Of a stretch of 32,760 bases of DNA, positions 7,086 to 14,891 are shown piece by piece (positions within the stretch are counted from its first letter, which is position 1; the number at the start of each line of letters is the position of its first letter). The notes beneath the pieces are model-generated. The model was given only the letters and a program-made list of their open reading frames with translations. It did no database searches and was not told where the DNA came from. This DNA is from Clostridia bacterium (GTDB lineage: Bacteria; Bacillota; Clostridia; Christensenellales; Aristaeellaceae). The DNA lies in assembly GCA_017937655.1 (NCBI GenBank), contig JAGBDE010000002.1, forward strand, positions 1 to 32,760. Reading direction: 5' to 3'. The position numbers and the translations under genes are program-made.

Positions 7086-8862
7086 AGTTGTACTCCACCA
7101 CCTGCTGGTAGGCCTTGTAGGTGCTCTTGTGCAGCAGCTCCCGCTTGATCTCCTGGCCGTCCTTGTACCAGACCTTGTAGGTCTCCACCACGTAGCCGGT
7201 ACGGGCCTTGACGGTGACCTCGGAAGTGCCGAAGGGCAGTTCCGGGTTCAGCACGTAGTTGGTTTCTGCGGAAGGCTCAATGGTGCGGATCACCCTGGAT
7301 TCCAGGTCGATGGTCACGCCCTCGCCCAAAGTCATGCCCCAGATTTCCGCGGACATCTGCCGGTCTTTGTAATAGGTGATGATGAAAATAGGCGCGTCGG
7401 TGTTGTTTTTGAACTTGAAGTCCAGGTTGGGCCAGTTGACGGTGGCGTCCTCCCCCTTGCCCACATAGGTGCTGGGCCAGGCGTGGGGGCTGCGCTCCAC
7501 AATCTGCAAATCGGCCCGGGCCACGGCGTTGAACAAGGTGGACGATACCTGGCAGATGCCTCCGCCCACCTCTTCAATACTTTGGCCCGCCGCGATGGCA
7601 CCCGCCGACCGATAACCCTTGGCGGTGGTGCGCTGGCCGGTGGCCTGGTTGAAGCTGAAGGTTTCGCCGGGCATCAAAGCCGTGCCGTTGATGGCCTCGC
7701 AGGCCAGGCGGATATTGGTGTTGCGGTTGGAATCGCTGGTGGTTTTGGTGGTGTATGCGGAAATCAAAGTAAAGCCCTTGGACAGGGTTTCCGTTGTGAC
7801 CGCCGCTTTGGTGATGATGGGGTCAACCGTGACGGTCACGCCCTTTTCCCACTTGTCCAGTTCCGCGCAGATGCGGTCAAACAGCAGCTGGCTGTCAATG
7901 GTCACGCCGGGCTGATCCTGGGTGAAGGTAAAGCTGCGGGTCTTGTAATCAAAACTGAGGATCTGCGCATCGATGGGATCCCGGGTGACGTAGGCGCTAA
8001 TATCGTTGACGATGGCCCACACCGCCTGCTTGTCATAGGTAGAGGTGGTGCGCAGGTTCACGTGGTTTTGCTGCAGATGGTTCACGCTGTCCACCCGCTG
8101 CTTGAAGGGGGTCTGCTGGGTGATCTGGATCTCGGTGCTGTTGCCCCGGCCGATGGAATAGGCCTGCTCCAGCACATTGCCCAGGTTCCGGGCGGCGGGC
8201 ACGTTGGAGGAATCCACCGTCCAGGTCTTATCGCCGATGGCCACGGTAACGGAAAAGCTGCCTGCGTGGTCGGAACCCACGTTGGTCAGGGCTTCCCGGG
8301 CCTGGGCGATGGTCATGCCGCCCACATGTACCCCGTCAATGAACACGCCGGGGTAGATCACATCCTGGGCCAGATAATCCCGATAATGCTTATAAGAATT
8401 GACGGTGCGGGCGTCGTAGCGGAGAAGCTCGCCGTTGACGAAGGCGTAGTTGCCAAAGTCCTTCCAGAAATAGCCCGCCATCTGGGGCATCATCATCACA
8501 GCCATGACGCACATGCACACAAAGCACACCGTGATGATGCCCACGTACAGGTACGCCTTCCAGGGCTTGTCCTCCTTGCGCCCCGCGCCGCCCTTCCGCT
8601 TCCGTGGCGGACGGACGGGCTGCTGACGAGGCGGCTGCACCGGCTGCCGCGCCCTTCGCACCGGCAGGCTGCCAATGGACTCCTTCCAGGAAGGATCGTC
8701 GTCAAAGATGACCTCCACCTGGGGCGCCTCGCTGGCGGGAACCATGCTCTGATAGCCATAGCGGGAGATGTCCTCCATATCGGCGGGCATGGCAAAATAG
8801 TCCTGGTCGTCAAAAGAAACGTCGTCCAGGCCGTTTCGGTTGTGGTTGTCCATCTTCGCCAT
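7084..8862 (-). CDS. VanW family protein with C-terminal G5-like domain
   Basis: Envelope protein of the VanW/YoaR type, 592 residues. Order: acidic cytoplasmic N-tail (1-60), Pro/Arg-rich stretch (65-98), one membrane helix (about 104-126), an extracellular peptidoglycan-binding-like region (about 170-350), the VanW domain (about 365-505) with EVGGGICQVSSTLFNA at 431-446, and a G5-like end (525-592). The family is linked to cell wall binding; the reaction, if any, is not known. The ATG is chosen because GGGAGG lies 6 bases upstream. A TTG 21 bases earlier, whose AGGAG lies inside the rex stop region, is an alternative. It follows rex by 24 bases and is probably in one operon with it. Confidence 0.9.
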   Translation of the reverse strand: MAKMDNHNRNGLDDVSFDDQDYFAMPADMEDISRYGYQSMVPASEAPQVEVIFDDDPSWKESIGSLPVRRARQPVQPPRQQPVRPPRKRKGGAGRKEDKPWKAYLYVGIITVCFVCMCVMAVMMMPQMAGYFWKDFGNYAFVNGELLRYDARTVNSYKHYRDYLAQDVIYPGVFIDGVHVGGMTIAQAREALTNVGSDHAGSFSVTVAIGDKTWTVDSSNVPAARNLGNVLEQAYSIGRGNSTEIQITQQTPFKQRVDSVNHLQQNHVNLRTTSTYDKQAVWAIVNDISAYVTRDPIDAQILSFDYKTRSFTFTQDQPGVTIDSQLLFDRICAELDKWEKGVTVTVDPIITKAAVTTETLSKGFTLISAYTTKTTSDSNRNTNIRLACEAINGTALMPGETFSFNQATGQRTTAKGYRSAGAIAAGQSIEEVGGGICQVSSTLFNAVARADLQIVERSPHAWPSTYVGKGEDATVNWPNLDFKFKNNTDAPIFIITYYKDRQMSAEIWGMTLGEGVTIDLESRVIRTIEPSAETNYVLNPELPFGTSEVTVKARTGYVVETYKVWYKDGQEIKRELLHKSTYKAYQQVVEYN

Positions 8863-8886
8863 CCCGATCCTCCCGCTTTCCAAAAT

Positions 8887-9510
8887 TTACTCCTGCAAAA
8901 TGCGGAAACTTAGCACTTCCAGGCTCTCGTCCAGGTGGACGTTCTCCACCACCGCGCCCCGGGGCAGCTTGATATCCACCGGTGCAAAGTTCCAAAAGCC
9001 CTTCACGCCCAGGTCGCTCAGCCGCTGGGCGATGCCCTGGGCTTTATCCGCAGGCACCGCCAGCACGGCGATGTCCACAGGCTGCTCACTCACAAAACGT
9101 TCCAGCTCTGCAATATCCTGCACGGGAATGCCGTGGATCATTTCGCCAATTTTCTGGCTGTCGCTGTCAAAAATGGCAGCGGTCTCAAAGCCGATCTGGG
9201 GGAAGGATCCCGCCCCGGCGATAGCACGGCCGATATTGCCCGCGCCCACGATGATCATCCGGTGCTGCCGGTCCACGCCCAGCACATGGCCGATATGCTT
9301 GCGCATGCCGCTGACGGAATAGCCGTAGCCCTGCCGGCCCTCGCCGCCGAAGGAATTGATATCCTGGCGGATCTGGGATGCGGTCAGACCCATCCTCTCG
9401 CCCAGATCCCTGGACGATATCTGGTTCACGCCTTCCTTTTCCAGCTCCTGCAAATGCCGATAATACGCGGGCAGCCGCTTGACCACAGCGTCTGATACAT
9501 AACCAGCCAT
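8887..9510 (-). CDS. rex: Redox-sensing transcriptional repressor Rex
   Basis: NADH/NAD-responsive repressor of fermentation and respiration genes, a cytosolic dimer. It has an N-terminal winged helix (residues 1-75, with SSRDLGERMGLTASQIRQDI and FGGEGRQGYGYSV), then a Rossmann domain with GAGNIG at 89-94 and the conserved GFWNFAPVDI near the end. Length is 207 residues. The start is set by GGAGGAGG directly upstream of ATG-GCT; an earlier in-frame start would lack a ribosome site. A good promoter lies about 75 bases upstream. vanW follows on the same strand. Known targets of Rex families are fermentation genes, none of which are in the window. Confidence 0.96.
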   Translation of the reverse strand: MAGYVSDAVVKRLPAYYRHLQELEKEGVNQISSRDLGERMGLTASQIRQDINSFGGEGRQGYGYSVSGMRKHIGHVLGVDRQHRMIIVGAGNIGRAIAGAGSFPQIGFETAAIFDSDSQKIGEMIHGIPVQDIAELERFVSEQPVDIAVLAVPADKAQGIAQRLSDLGVKGFWNFAPVDIKLPRGAVVENVHLDESLEVLSFRILQE

Positions 9511-9586
9511 AAACGTTCCTCCTCCGGCACAGCCGCGCCATGCGCGCATGCCGAAATTTAGGGAAATACCTCCCTGCTAATATTTT

Positions 9587-9615
9587 ATTATAGCACACAT
9601 TTTTCCTACTCACAA
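9587..9615 (-). promoter_or_regulatory. Promoter of rex (with a Rex half-site at -35)
   Basis: Minus-strand TTGTGA, 17 bases, perfect TATAAT, with an extended -10 TGC. TTGTGA is also the half-site of the classical Rex operator, but no matching inverted TCACAA half lies at the expected spacing, so autoregulation is only a possibility. Confidence 0.7.
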
Positions 9616-9666
9616 GAAAACAATGTAACATGGCCCTTTCGCGTGGTTTTCCCCATGCGGCCTTTC

Positions 9667-9695
9667 TTGAATGCGTTGTTTCCCTGTGCTATACT
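9667..9695 (+). promoter_or_regulatory. Promoter of the membrane HTH regulator gene
   Basis: TTGAAT, 17 bases, TATACT, preceded by TGC (extended -10). It drives the HTH gene whose start lies 43 bases downstream of the -10. Confidence 0.65.
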
Positions 9696-9703
9696 TTGCA
9701 CAG
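9684..9703 (+). promoter_or_regulatory. Inverted repeat over the -10: likely autoregulatory operator
   Basis: Perfect 6-bp arms CTGTGC and GCACAG flank the 8 bases holding the -10 hexamer. A dyad covering the -10 immediately in front of an XRE-type repressor gene is a usual operator position. The dyad is seen; the binding protein is inferred. Confidence 0.55.
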
Positions 9704-9737
9704 AAAAGATATACTTGTATTTGGCGGTGAGAGGATC

Positions 9738-10160
9738 GTGACCTTTGGACAGCGTTTATATGTATTACGCAAAACCAAAAATATCTCCCAGGAAGAGCTG
9801 GCAGAATTATTGGATGTGTCCCGACAGTCCATTTCAAAATGGGAGAACGATAAGGCATACCCGGAGATGACAAGGCTTCTGTTCATGAGCGAATTCTTTG
9901 ACGTCTCTTTGGATTACCTGATGCGCGGCACAGAAGAGAAAAGCAAAGAAGCTGCAACCGTAAGCTACAAAGCCAGAAACATGCTGCTGATTTGGAACAA
10001 CTTTGTGTCTAACCTGTCAGGCAAACAGCGAAAATGGCTGATCGTTTTATATATATTGTTGATTTGTGTCTGCGTCGCAATGGTTGTCAGCTTTATTTAC
10101 GGCGTTGGATATGCGATCGGCCAATTCATCGGGCATTTGCAAAACAGCCTTCCTTCGTAA
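9738..10160 (+). CDS. XRE-family HTH regulator with C-terminal membrane helix
   Basis: A Cro/C1-type helix-turn-helix (residues 5-60: FGQRLYVLRKTKNISQEELA, then LDVSRQSISKWENDKAYPE) is joined by a charged linker to one or two hydrophobic segments (about 83-92 and 101-134) ending in IYGVGYAIGQFIGHL. The protein should therefore bind DNA while anchored in the membrane. The GTG start is chosen because the frame has no other start close to the HTH; a GGTGA-type site lies about 8 bases upstream. Length is 140 residues. The next gene encodes a tiny membrane protein with the same tail. Target is unknown; autoregulation is suggested by a dyad on its promoter. Confidence 0.85.
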   Translation: MTFGQRLYVLRKTKNISQEELAELLDVSRQSISKWENDKAYPEMTRLLFMSEFFDVSLDYLMRGTEEKSKEAATVSYKARNMLLIWNNFVSNLSGKQRKWLIVLYILLICVCVAMVVSFIYGVGYAIGQFIGHLQNSLPS

Positions 10161-10260
10161 GTGCAACTGCAAGTTTACACAGGTGCGCCCTTGCATTGAT
10201 GGTTCTTTTCAAAGAAACATGTTACTTTCCATATATCATATTTTACGGAGGTAAACTTGC

Positions 10261-10422
10261 ATGAGCAACATCAGAAATATCATCAGCCGTATCAAGACCT
10301 GGTCAAACACAGGAACCAGCAACCAAATTTTGATCAGGAAAATCCTTGTGGTGTGTTTGGCGCTGCTTGTGCTCTATGGCATTGGGTATGCTGTCGGAAC
10401 GTTCCTGGCGCATATTGGTTAA
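10261..10422 (+). CDS. Small membrane protein sharing the tail of the upstream HTH regulator
   Basis: Fifty-three residues with a clear GGAGGT 8 bases before the ATG. A short basic N-terminus (SNIRNIISRIKTW) leads to one membrane helix (about 28-50). Residues 38-52 (LYGIGYAVGTFLAHI) match residues 120-134 of the HTH protein at 8 of 15 positions, most others being conservative. The gene lies 100 bases after the regulator and ends at a strong terminator, so they probably share a transcript. It may pair with the regulator in the membrane or have arisen from its tail. No family name recognised. Confidence 0.75.
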   Translation: MSNIRNIISRIKTWSNTGTSNQILIRKILVVCLALLVLYGIGYAVGTFLAHIG

Positions 10423-10435
10423 AAAACTGCTCTAA

Positions 10436-10471
10436 AAAACCACCAGACCGTCTGTGCAGTCTGGTGGTTTT
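10436..10471. terminator. Bidirectional intrinsic terminator
   Basis: Perfect 13-bp stem (arms 10436-10448 and 10459-10471) whose A and T ends give a T tract on both strands. It separates the HTH/mini-membrane-protein pair from the convergent GGDEF/EAL gene. Confidence 0.9.
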
Positions 10472-10486
10472 GTGTTATGGGATTTT

Positions 10487-13400
10487 TTACAGAATGGCCG
10501 CAGAGCCGTAGGCTTTCACCGGCTTGCCGTTTTCGTCGAACTCCGTGGTGTAGCGCACCCGGAACATGACCCGGTCGGCCGTAAGGGGGATGCTGACCTC
10601 CTGCTCCGCCACGCCGGCCTCGATCTTCTTGTGCATGTCGCGGTAGAGGTCGGCCACTTCCGGCGGGAAAATGCCCATCTCAATGGCGGGCTCCGGATAG
10701 TTGGTCACCAGCGGCGGCAGACCCAGGTCCCGCATGCAGCGGAAGCAGGGCCGCATTTCCTTGCTGGCCACGTCGTACTCCCAGTAGTAGATGTTCACCT
10801 GCTCGCTGGCGGCACGGAACAGCTTCTCCCGGTGCTGGATCTCCTGCTGGGCCAGCTTCTCGGAGGTGATGTTGCGAATCATCTCATAGAAGATGTAGTT
10901 GGATTCGCTCTTGCCAATGACCCGCACGCTGCTGCGGATGCACACCGGGTCGCCGTTCTTGTAGCGGCGCCAGGTCTCGCATTCCTCTTCCTCGCCGGAG
11001 ACAATGGCCCGGGCCAGCATGTCCGTGAAAATCTTCAGGTTTTCTTCGTCGAACAGTTCCCGGCCATCGGTGCGGATCAGCTCCTTGGCGGTGATGTCGC
11101 TCTTGACCTCCTGGACGTACTTGCCGTTGACCCGCAGGATCTCAATCCGATCGCCATAATAGTCAAAGATGGCCGCGCCGCCCACATAGTGGCTGAAAAT
11201 GAGGGTCTCCAGGGATTCCGGGTTCCAGAAATTGCCGGGATTCAGGGTCTCGATCAGCTGCAGCTTGTGCTCGGACTCATCGCCGGTGTTTTCGCTGAGC
11301 AGTTGGTGGAAGTTGCTTTCCGGCATGGGCTTGGCGTAGAGGTAGCCCTGCAGATAGTTGCAGCCGATGCTTTGCAGATAATTGGCCTGCTTCATGCTTT
11401 CCACGCCCTCGGCGATGACCGGCAGCCCAAGCCACTTGGCCATGCGCACCACGGAGGACAGGATGGTGCCGCCGCGGTTGTCAAAGTCCTCGGTGAGGAA
11501 ATCCATATCCAGTTTGAGCACGTCCAGGTTGATGTCCTTCAGGGTGTTAAGTGAGGAATAGCCGCTGCCGAAGTCGTCCATTTCCACCACGTAGCCGCAC
11601 TGGTGCAGCTGCTCAATCACCCGGATGACCACTTCGTTTGCGCCCACGATGGCGGTTTCCGTGATCTCGATGTGCAGAAGATTGGCGGGAACGTCGTACT
11701 TCTTGCGGATGCTTTCCAGGGTGGACACAAAGTCCGGCTGGAAGATATCGTAGCGGGTGCGGTTGACGGAAATGGGCAGCAGCTCAACGCCCTCGTCCAT
11801 GCACTTGCGCTGGAACTTGCAAACCTGCTCAAATACGTACAGGTCCAACTTGCTGATGAAGCCATTTTTCTCAAAAATGGGAATGAACCTGGCCGGAGAG
11901 ATGATCCCCTTCTCCGGATGCAGCCAGCGCACCAGCGCCTCAGCGCCCACCATCTTGCCGGTGGCGTGATCGTACTGGGGCTGATAATACGGCACAAACT
12001 GGCCCTCCGCCAGGGCGGTGGTCATCATGCCCACAATTTCCTGCTCGCCCAGCATGGCATTGCGCTGCTCCAGGTCAAAGTAAGCATGTTTCTTGGCATA
12101 GTTGCCCTTGATGCCAGCCAGCGCAATGTTTGCCCGGTCTATCATGGCCTCCACATTGAGAATTTCGTCCGTGGTGACGTAAATGCCTATGTTGCAAACC
12201 ACTTCATATACAAGCGGATACTGCTGCAGGGCGGCAAAGAAATCCGTCACGAACCGCTCCAGCGCCTCGCCGCTCTTGCGGATGAACACCACAAAGCGGT
12301 CGGATCCCATGCGGGCCACCACGCCGATCTTCCCCATGGCGTCCCGCAGCGTCTTGCCGATGTACATCAGCAGCTTGTCGCCCTCAATGGAGCCGAAGGT
12401 ATCGTTGATGGCCTTGAAGCGGTTGATGTCAAAGTACAGCATGGCGTACTCGCCATTGGCCACCGCTTCCTGGTTTTCGTGCATCAGCTGCACCACAATG
12501 CGGTTGAAACAGCTCAGGTTCAGCACCTTGGTCAGCTGGTCAAAATCGGTCATGCTCTGAAGGAACTGGCTGTTTTCCAGCACTTCGCTGATGTCCGTAA
12601 TGGTAATCTGCACCCGGCCCGGCTCCAGCGCCGCCACGCCGATGCCGCAATGGGACATGCGGCCGTTGGGCTTGGTCAGGATCGATTCCAGATAACGAAT
12701 CACGGAGGAGGGCTCCACAAGCAGCTCTTGGACAATCTGCCGGATGGCCTGGGCGGTTTCCGGGCCGCACACGTTGTCTTCCTGGAAGATCTGCCACAGC
12801 GGGCGATGATCATACCGGCCGGCCAGCATGGTATTCAGCTCCGCCGGATAGTGGAACTGGCCGTCCTTCATGGTGATCATCATGCCGCTCTTGTAATGGG
12901 CGATGCTTTGATTGTGCTCCACCACGGAAATGGGAGCGGGGCCGGGCATCTGCATGCCCTCAAAATAGAAGCGGTAGCCGTCGCCGCCGTTGACTTTGCA
13001 GCCATACATGGCGATGTCCGCCTTGCCGTACAGCTCCTCAAAGCTGGAACCATGGAGCGGCGCAAAGCACACGCCCATGCTGACCGTCAGGAAAATGTTG
13101 TTTCCCCAATGGGTACGGATGGTCAGGTTTTTCAGGCGTTCCGCCGTCTCGGCCTCGGTGTCCACCTTGCGCAGGAACACCACAAACTCGTCCCCGCCTA
13201 CCCGGCCGATGACGTCGCCAGGCTGAAGGCTGCTTTTGACGTTGCGTACAAAGGCTTTGAGCAGCTCGTCGCCCATCAGATGGCCGCTGGAATCGTTCAG
13301 GCGCTTAAAACCGTCGATGTCCATCATCACAAAGGCGAATTTTTCCTTTTCCTCCAGCAGTTTCTTTCCCATGTCCACCAGCGTGCCGCGGTTCAGCGCG

Positions 13401-13861
13401 CCGGTCAGGGAGTCCAGCATGGCCGCTTCCCGCTGGGTTTTCCCCTGAGCGATCAGGTCGTTCATGGCAAAAAACTGCAAAATCTGGCTGCGGGCGGTCA
13501 TGCCCTGCACCGTCTGGGTGCTCATGCCCACCCAGTAAGGCTGTCCGTCTTTTTCCACCCGGAAGCGGGTGTATCCGGGCCGATTTCCGCCCTCCGCGTT
13601 CTGCGCTTCCACCTCAGCGGCAAAATTTTGCAGCTCCTGGCGCTGTTCCTCCGGTACGGGCCAGCGTTCCATACATGCGCCCAGTTTCGCGATGTTTTCA
13701 GGCACACAAAGAGACAGGCTGGACAACAGTTTTCCATCCTGATACAGCAGTTGGCCCGTTCCAAGGGCATATTCGCAGGAGGAAAAATCCTCCGCTTTCT
13801 TGGCAAACACGCTTTCCTGCATTTTGACTTCCAACGGTTTCTCCTTCTGGTTTGCCTTCAT
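10487..13861 (-). CDS. Cyclic-di-GMP protein: GGDEF, degenerate GGDEF, EAL, PAS-like
   Basis: Large cytosolic signalling protein of 1124 residues with no membrane helix. Order: N-terminal sensor-like region (1-145); a first GGDEF domain with intact GGDEF at 222-226, so a possible diguanylate cyclase, but without the RxxD inhibitory site (QPGD instead); a PAS-like linker (305-435); a second, degenerate GGDEF with GSDRF at 519-523; an EAL domain with EALVRW at 641, EITET at 732, DDFGSGYSS at 762 and EGVES at 818, looking competent to hydrolyse c-di-GMP; then two PAS-like segments (about 870-1124) after the output domains, an unusual place. GGAGGAG precedes the ATG. It lies 38 bases after the lactonase gene and is probably co-transcribed. 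Confidence 0.93.
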   Translation of the reverse strand: MKANQKEKPLEVKMQESVFAKKAEDFSSCEYALGTGQLLYQDGKLLSSLSLCVPENIAKLGACMERWPVPEEQRQELQNFAAEVEAQNAEGGNRPGYTRFRVEKDGQPYWVGMSTQTVQGMTARSQILQFFAMNDLIAQGKTQREAAMLDSLTGALNRGTLVDMGKKLLEEKEKFAFVMMDIDGFKRLNDSSGHLMGDELLKAFVRNVKSSLQPGDVIGRVGGDEFVVFLRKVDTEAETAERLKNLTIRTHWGNNIFLTVSMGVCFAPLHGSSFEELYGKADIAMYGCKVNGGDGYRFYFEGMQMPGPAPISVVEHNQSIAHYKSGMMITMKDGQFHYPAELNTMLAGRYDHRPLWQIFQEDNVCGPETAQAIRQIVQELLVEPSSVIRYLESILTKPNGRMSHCGIGVAALEPGRVQITITDISEVLENSQFLQSMTDFDQLTKVLNLSCFNRIVVQLMHENQEAVANGEYAMLYFDINRFKAINDTFGSIEGDKLLMYIGKTLRDAMGKIGVVARMGSDRFVVFIRKSGEALERFVTDFFAALQQYPLVYEVVCNIGIYVTTDEILNVEAMIDRANIALAGIKGNYAKKHAYFDLEQRNAMLGEQEIVGMMTTALAEGQFVPYYQPQYDHATGKMVGAEALVRWLHPEKGIISPARFIPIFEKNGFISKLDLYVFEQVCKFQRKCMDEGVELLPISVNRTRYDIFQPDFVSTLESIRKKYDVPANLLHIEITETAIVGANEVVIRVIEQLHQCGYVVEMDDFGSGYSSLNTLKDINLDVLKLDMDFLTEDFDNRGGTILSSVVRMAKWLGLPVIAEGVESMKQANYLQSIGCNYLQGYLYAKPMPESNFHQLLSENTGDESEHKLQLIETLNPGNFWNPESLETLIFSHYVGGAAIFDYYGDRIEILRVNGKYVQEVKSDITAKELIRTDGRELFDEENLKIFTDMLARAIVSGEEEECETWRRYKNGDPVCIRSSVRVIGKSESNYIFYEMIRNITSEKLAQQEIQHREKLFRAASEQVNIYYWEYDVASKEMRPCFRCMRDLGLPPLVTNYPEPAIEMGIFPPEVADLYRDMHKKIEAGVAEQEVSIPLTADRVMFRVRYTTEFDENGKPVKAYGSAAIL

Positions 13862-13899
13862 GGTGCTCCTCCTTCGCGCAAGGTGTGTGCACGCTTGTG

Positions 13900-14757
13900 T
13901 TATCTCATGTAGCGGAAACTGTCCGCGCCACGATAGGGCAAATGTACCGCAAAAACTTTTCCTGCCTCTGTTTCTCCGGGCACGCCCAGGGATGCGCTGG
14001 TAATGAACAGGGTCTGCATATCGCTGCCGCCAAAGCAGCAAGACGAGGACTGGGACGCCGGGACGACCACTTTTTCCAGCAGCTTGCCGTCCCTGGGGTC
14101 ATATCGGCCGACAAATCCGCCGCCCCAATGGGCCGCCCACAGCATGCCTTCCTCGTCGATGGTCATGCCGTCCGGCACCATCTGCCCCCGGGGGATCTCC
14201 GCAACAATCCGGTGGTCCTTCAGCGACAGGGTTTCCTCGTCCACCCTGTACACGTCGATGCGGTGGCGGCCCGAATCAATATAGTACAGCTTGTCCTCCC
14301 AAAAGGCCAGGCCGTTGGAGCATTCCAGGCCGTCCATCATCTCGATGCAGCGACCATCGCCGGGCAGCAGGTACAGCTTGGAACGCTTCACGCCGTCCAC
14401 CAGGTCGGCCGTGCCGCACCAGAATCGGCCTTCGGGGTCGCACTTGCCGTCGTTGGCCCGGGTCATGGGGTCAAACGCCGGCTGGGGCAATTTCTCAATG
14501 GCATTTCCGTCCCGGCTGATCAAATATACGCCCGCCGCTAGACCGGCCACATATCCCCCATCTTTCCGTAGGGCAAAACAGCCGATGTTCTGACTCAGTT
14601 CCAGGGTGGAACGCTTGCCATCGGGCAGATGCAGGCGGTGGATGGCACAGCCTTTAATATCAACAAAATGAAGGGTTTGGGTTTCCTTTTCCCAAACCGG
14701 GCCTTCGGACAACTGAAATTTCTCGTTCACCAAAACCTCGGCGCGATATTCCTTCAT
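13900..14757 (-). CDS. SMP-30/gluconolactonase family lactonase
   Basis: Six-bladed beta-propeller enzyme family that opens sugar-acid lactones to free acids with a divalent metal. Expected metal ligands are visible: Glu18 in SEGPVW, Asn148 in CSNGLAFW and Asp196 in VPDGMTID. RANDGKCDPEGRFW (100-113) supplies the substrate-side Arg and Asn. Length is 285 residues, normal for the family, with no signal peptide, so it is cytosolic. GGAGGAA precedes the ATG. It is followed closely by the c-di-GMP protein and lies beside two sugar importers and a dehydratase operon. It may supply aldonate to that pathway; the exact sugar is unknown. Confidence 0.92.
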   Translation of the reverse strand: MKEYRAEVLVNEKFQLSEGPVWEKETQTLHFVDIKGCAIHRLHLPDGKRSTLELSQNIGCFALRKDGGYVAGLAAGVYLISRDGNAIEKLPQPAFDPMTRANDGKCDPEGRFWCGTADLVDGVKRSKLYLLPGDGRCIEMMDGLECSNGLAFWEDKLYYIDSGRHRIDVYRVDEETLSLKDHRIVAEIPRGQMVPDGMTIDEEGMLWAAHWGGGFVGRYDPRDGKLLEKVVVPASQSSSCCFGGSDMQTLFITSASLGVPGETEAGKVFAVHLPYRGADSFRYMR

Positions 14758-14784
14758 ATGAAATTCCTCCGCATCTTTTTATCC

Positions 14785-14812
14785 ATTATAACAGAACCGG
14801 CCAGAAATGGAA
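14785..14812 (-). promoter_or_regulatory. Predicted promoter of the lactonase operon
   Basis: Minus-strand perfect TATAAT with a weak TTCCAT at a 16-base spacing, about 28 bases before the lactonase ATG. Confidence 0.5.
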
Positions 14813-14838
14813 GGGCTGCCGCGGAAAATTTTTCCATC

Positions 14839-14872
14839 AAAAATCCCACCCCTGCGTTTTGCAAGGGTGGGA
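14839..14872 (-). terminator. Intrinsic terminator of the first sugar importer operon
   Basis: Stem of 8 bp plus 3 bp around one mismatch (arms 14844-14855 and 14861-14872) followed on the minus strand by five T. It starts 20 bases after the last permease stop. Confidence 0.88.
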
Positions 14873-14891
14873 ATGAAGCGTATTGGAAAAA

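Noticed and set aside
9560..9615. Complete Rex operator upstream of rex
   Set aside because: Only one TTGTGA half-site is present; the second half is missing at the normal spacing.
9630..9737. N-terminal extension of the HTH regulator to 9630
   Set aside because: Would start upstream of the promoter -10 and add 36 residues with no match to the HTH family.
13862..14041. 60-residue N-terminal extension of the GGDEF/EAL protein
   Set aside because: It overlaps the lactonase gene in another frame and has no ribosome site, whereas GGAGGAG sits directly before the ATG at 13861.
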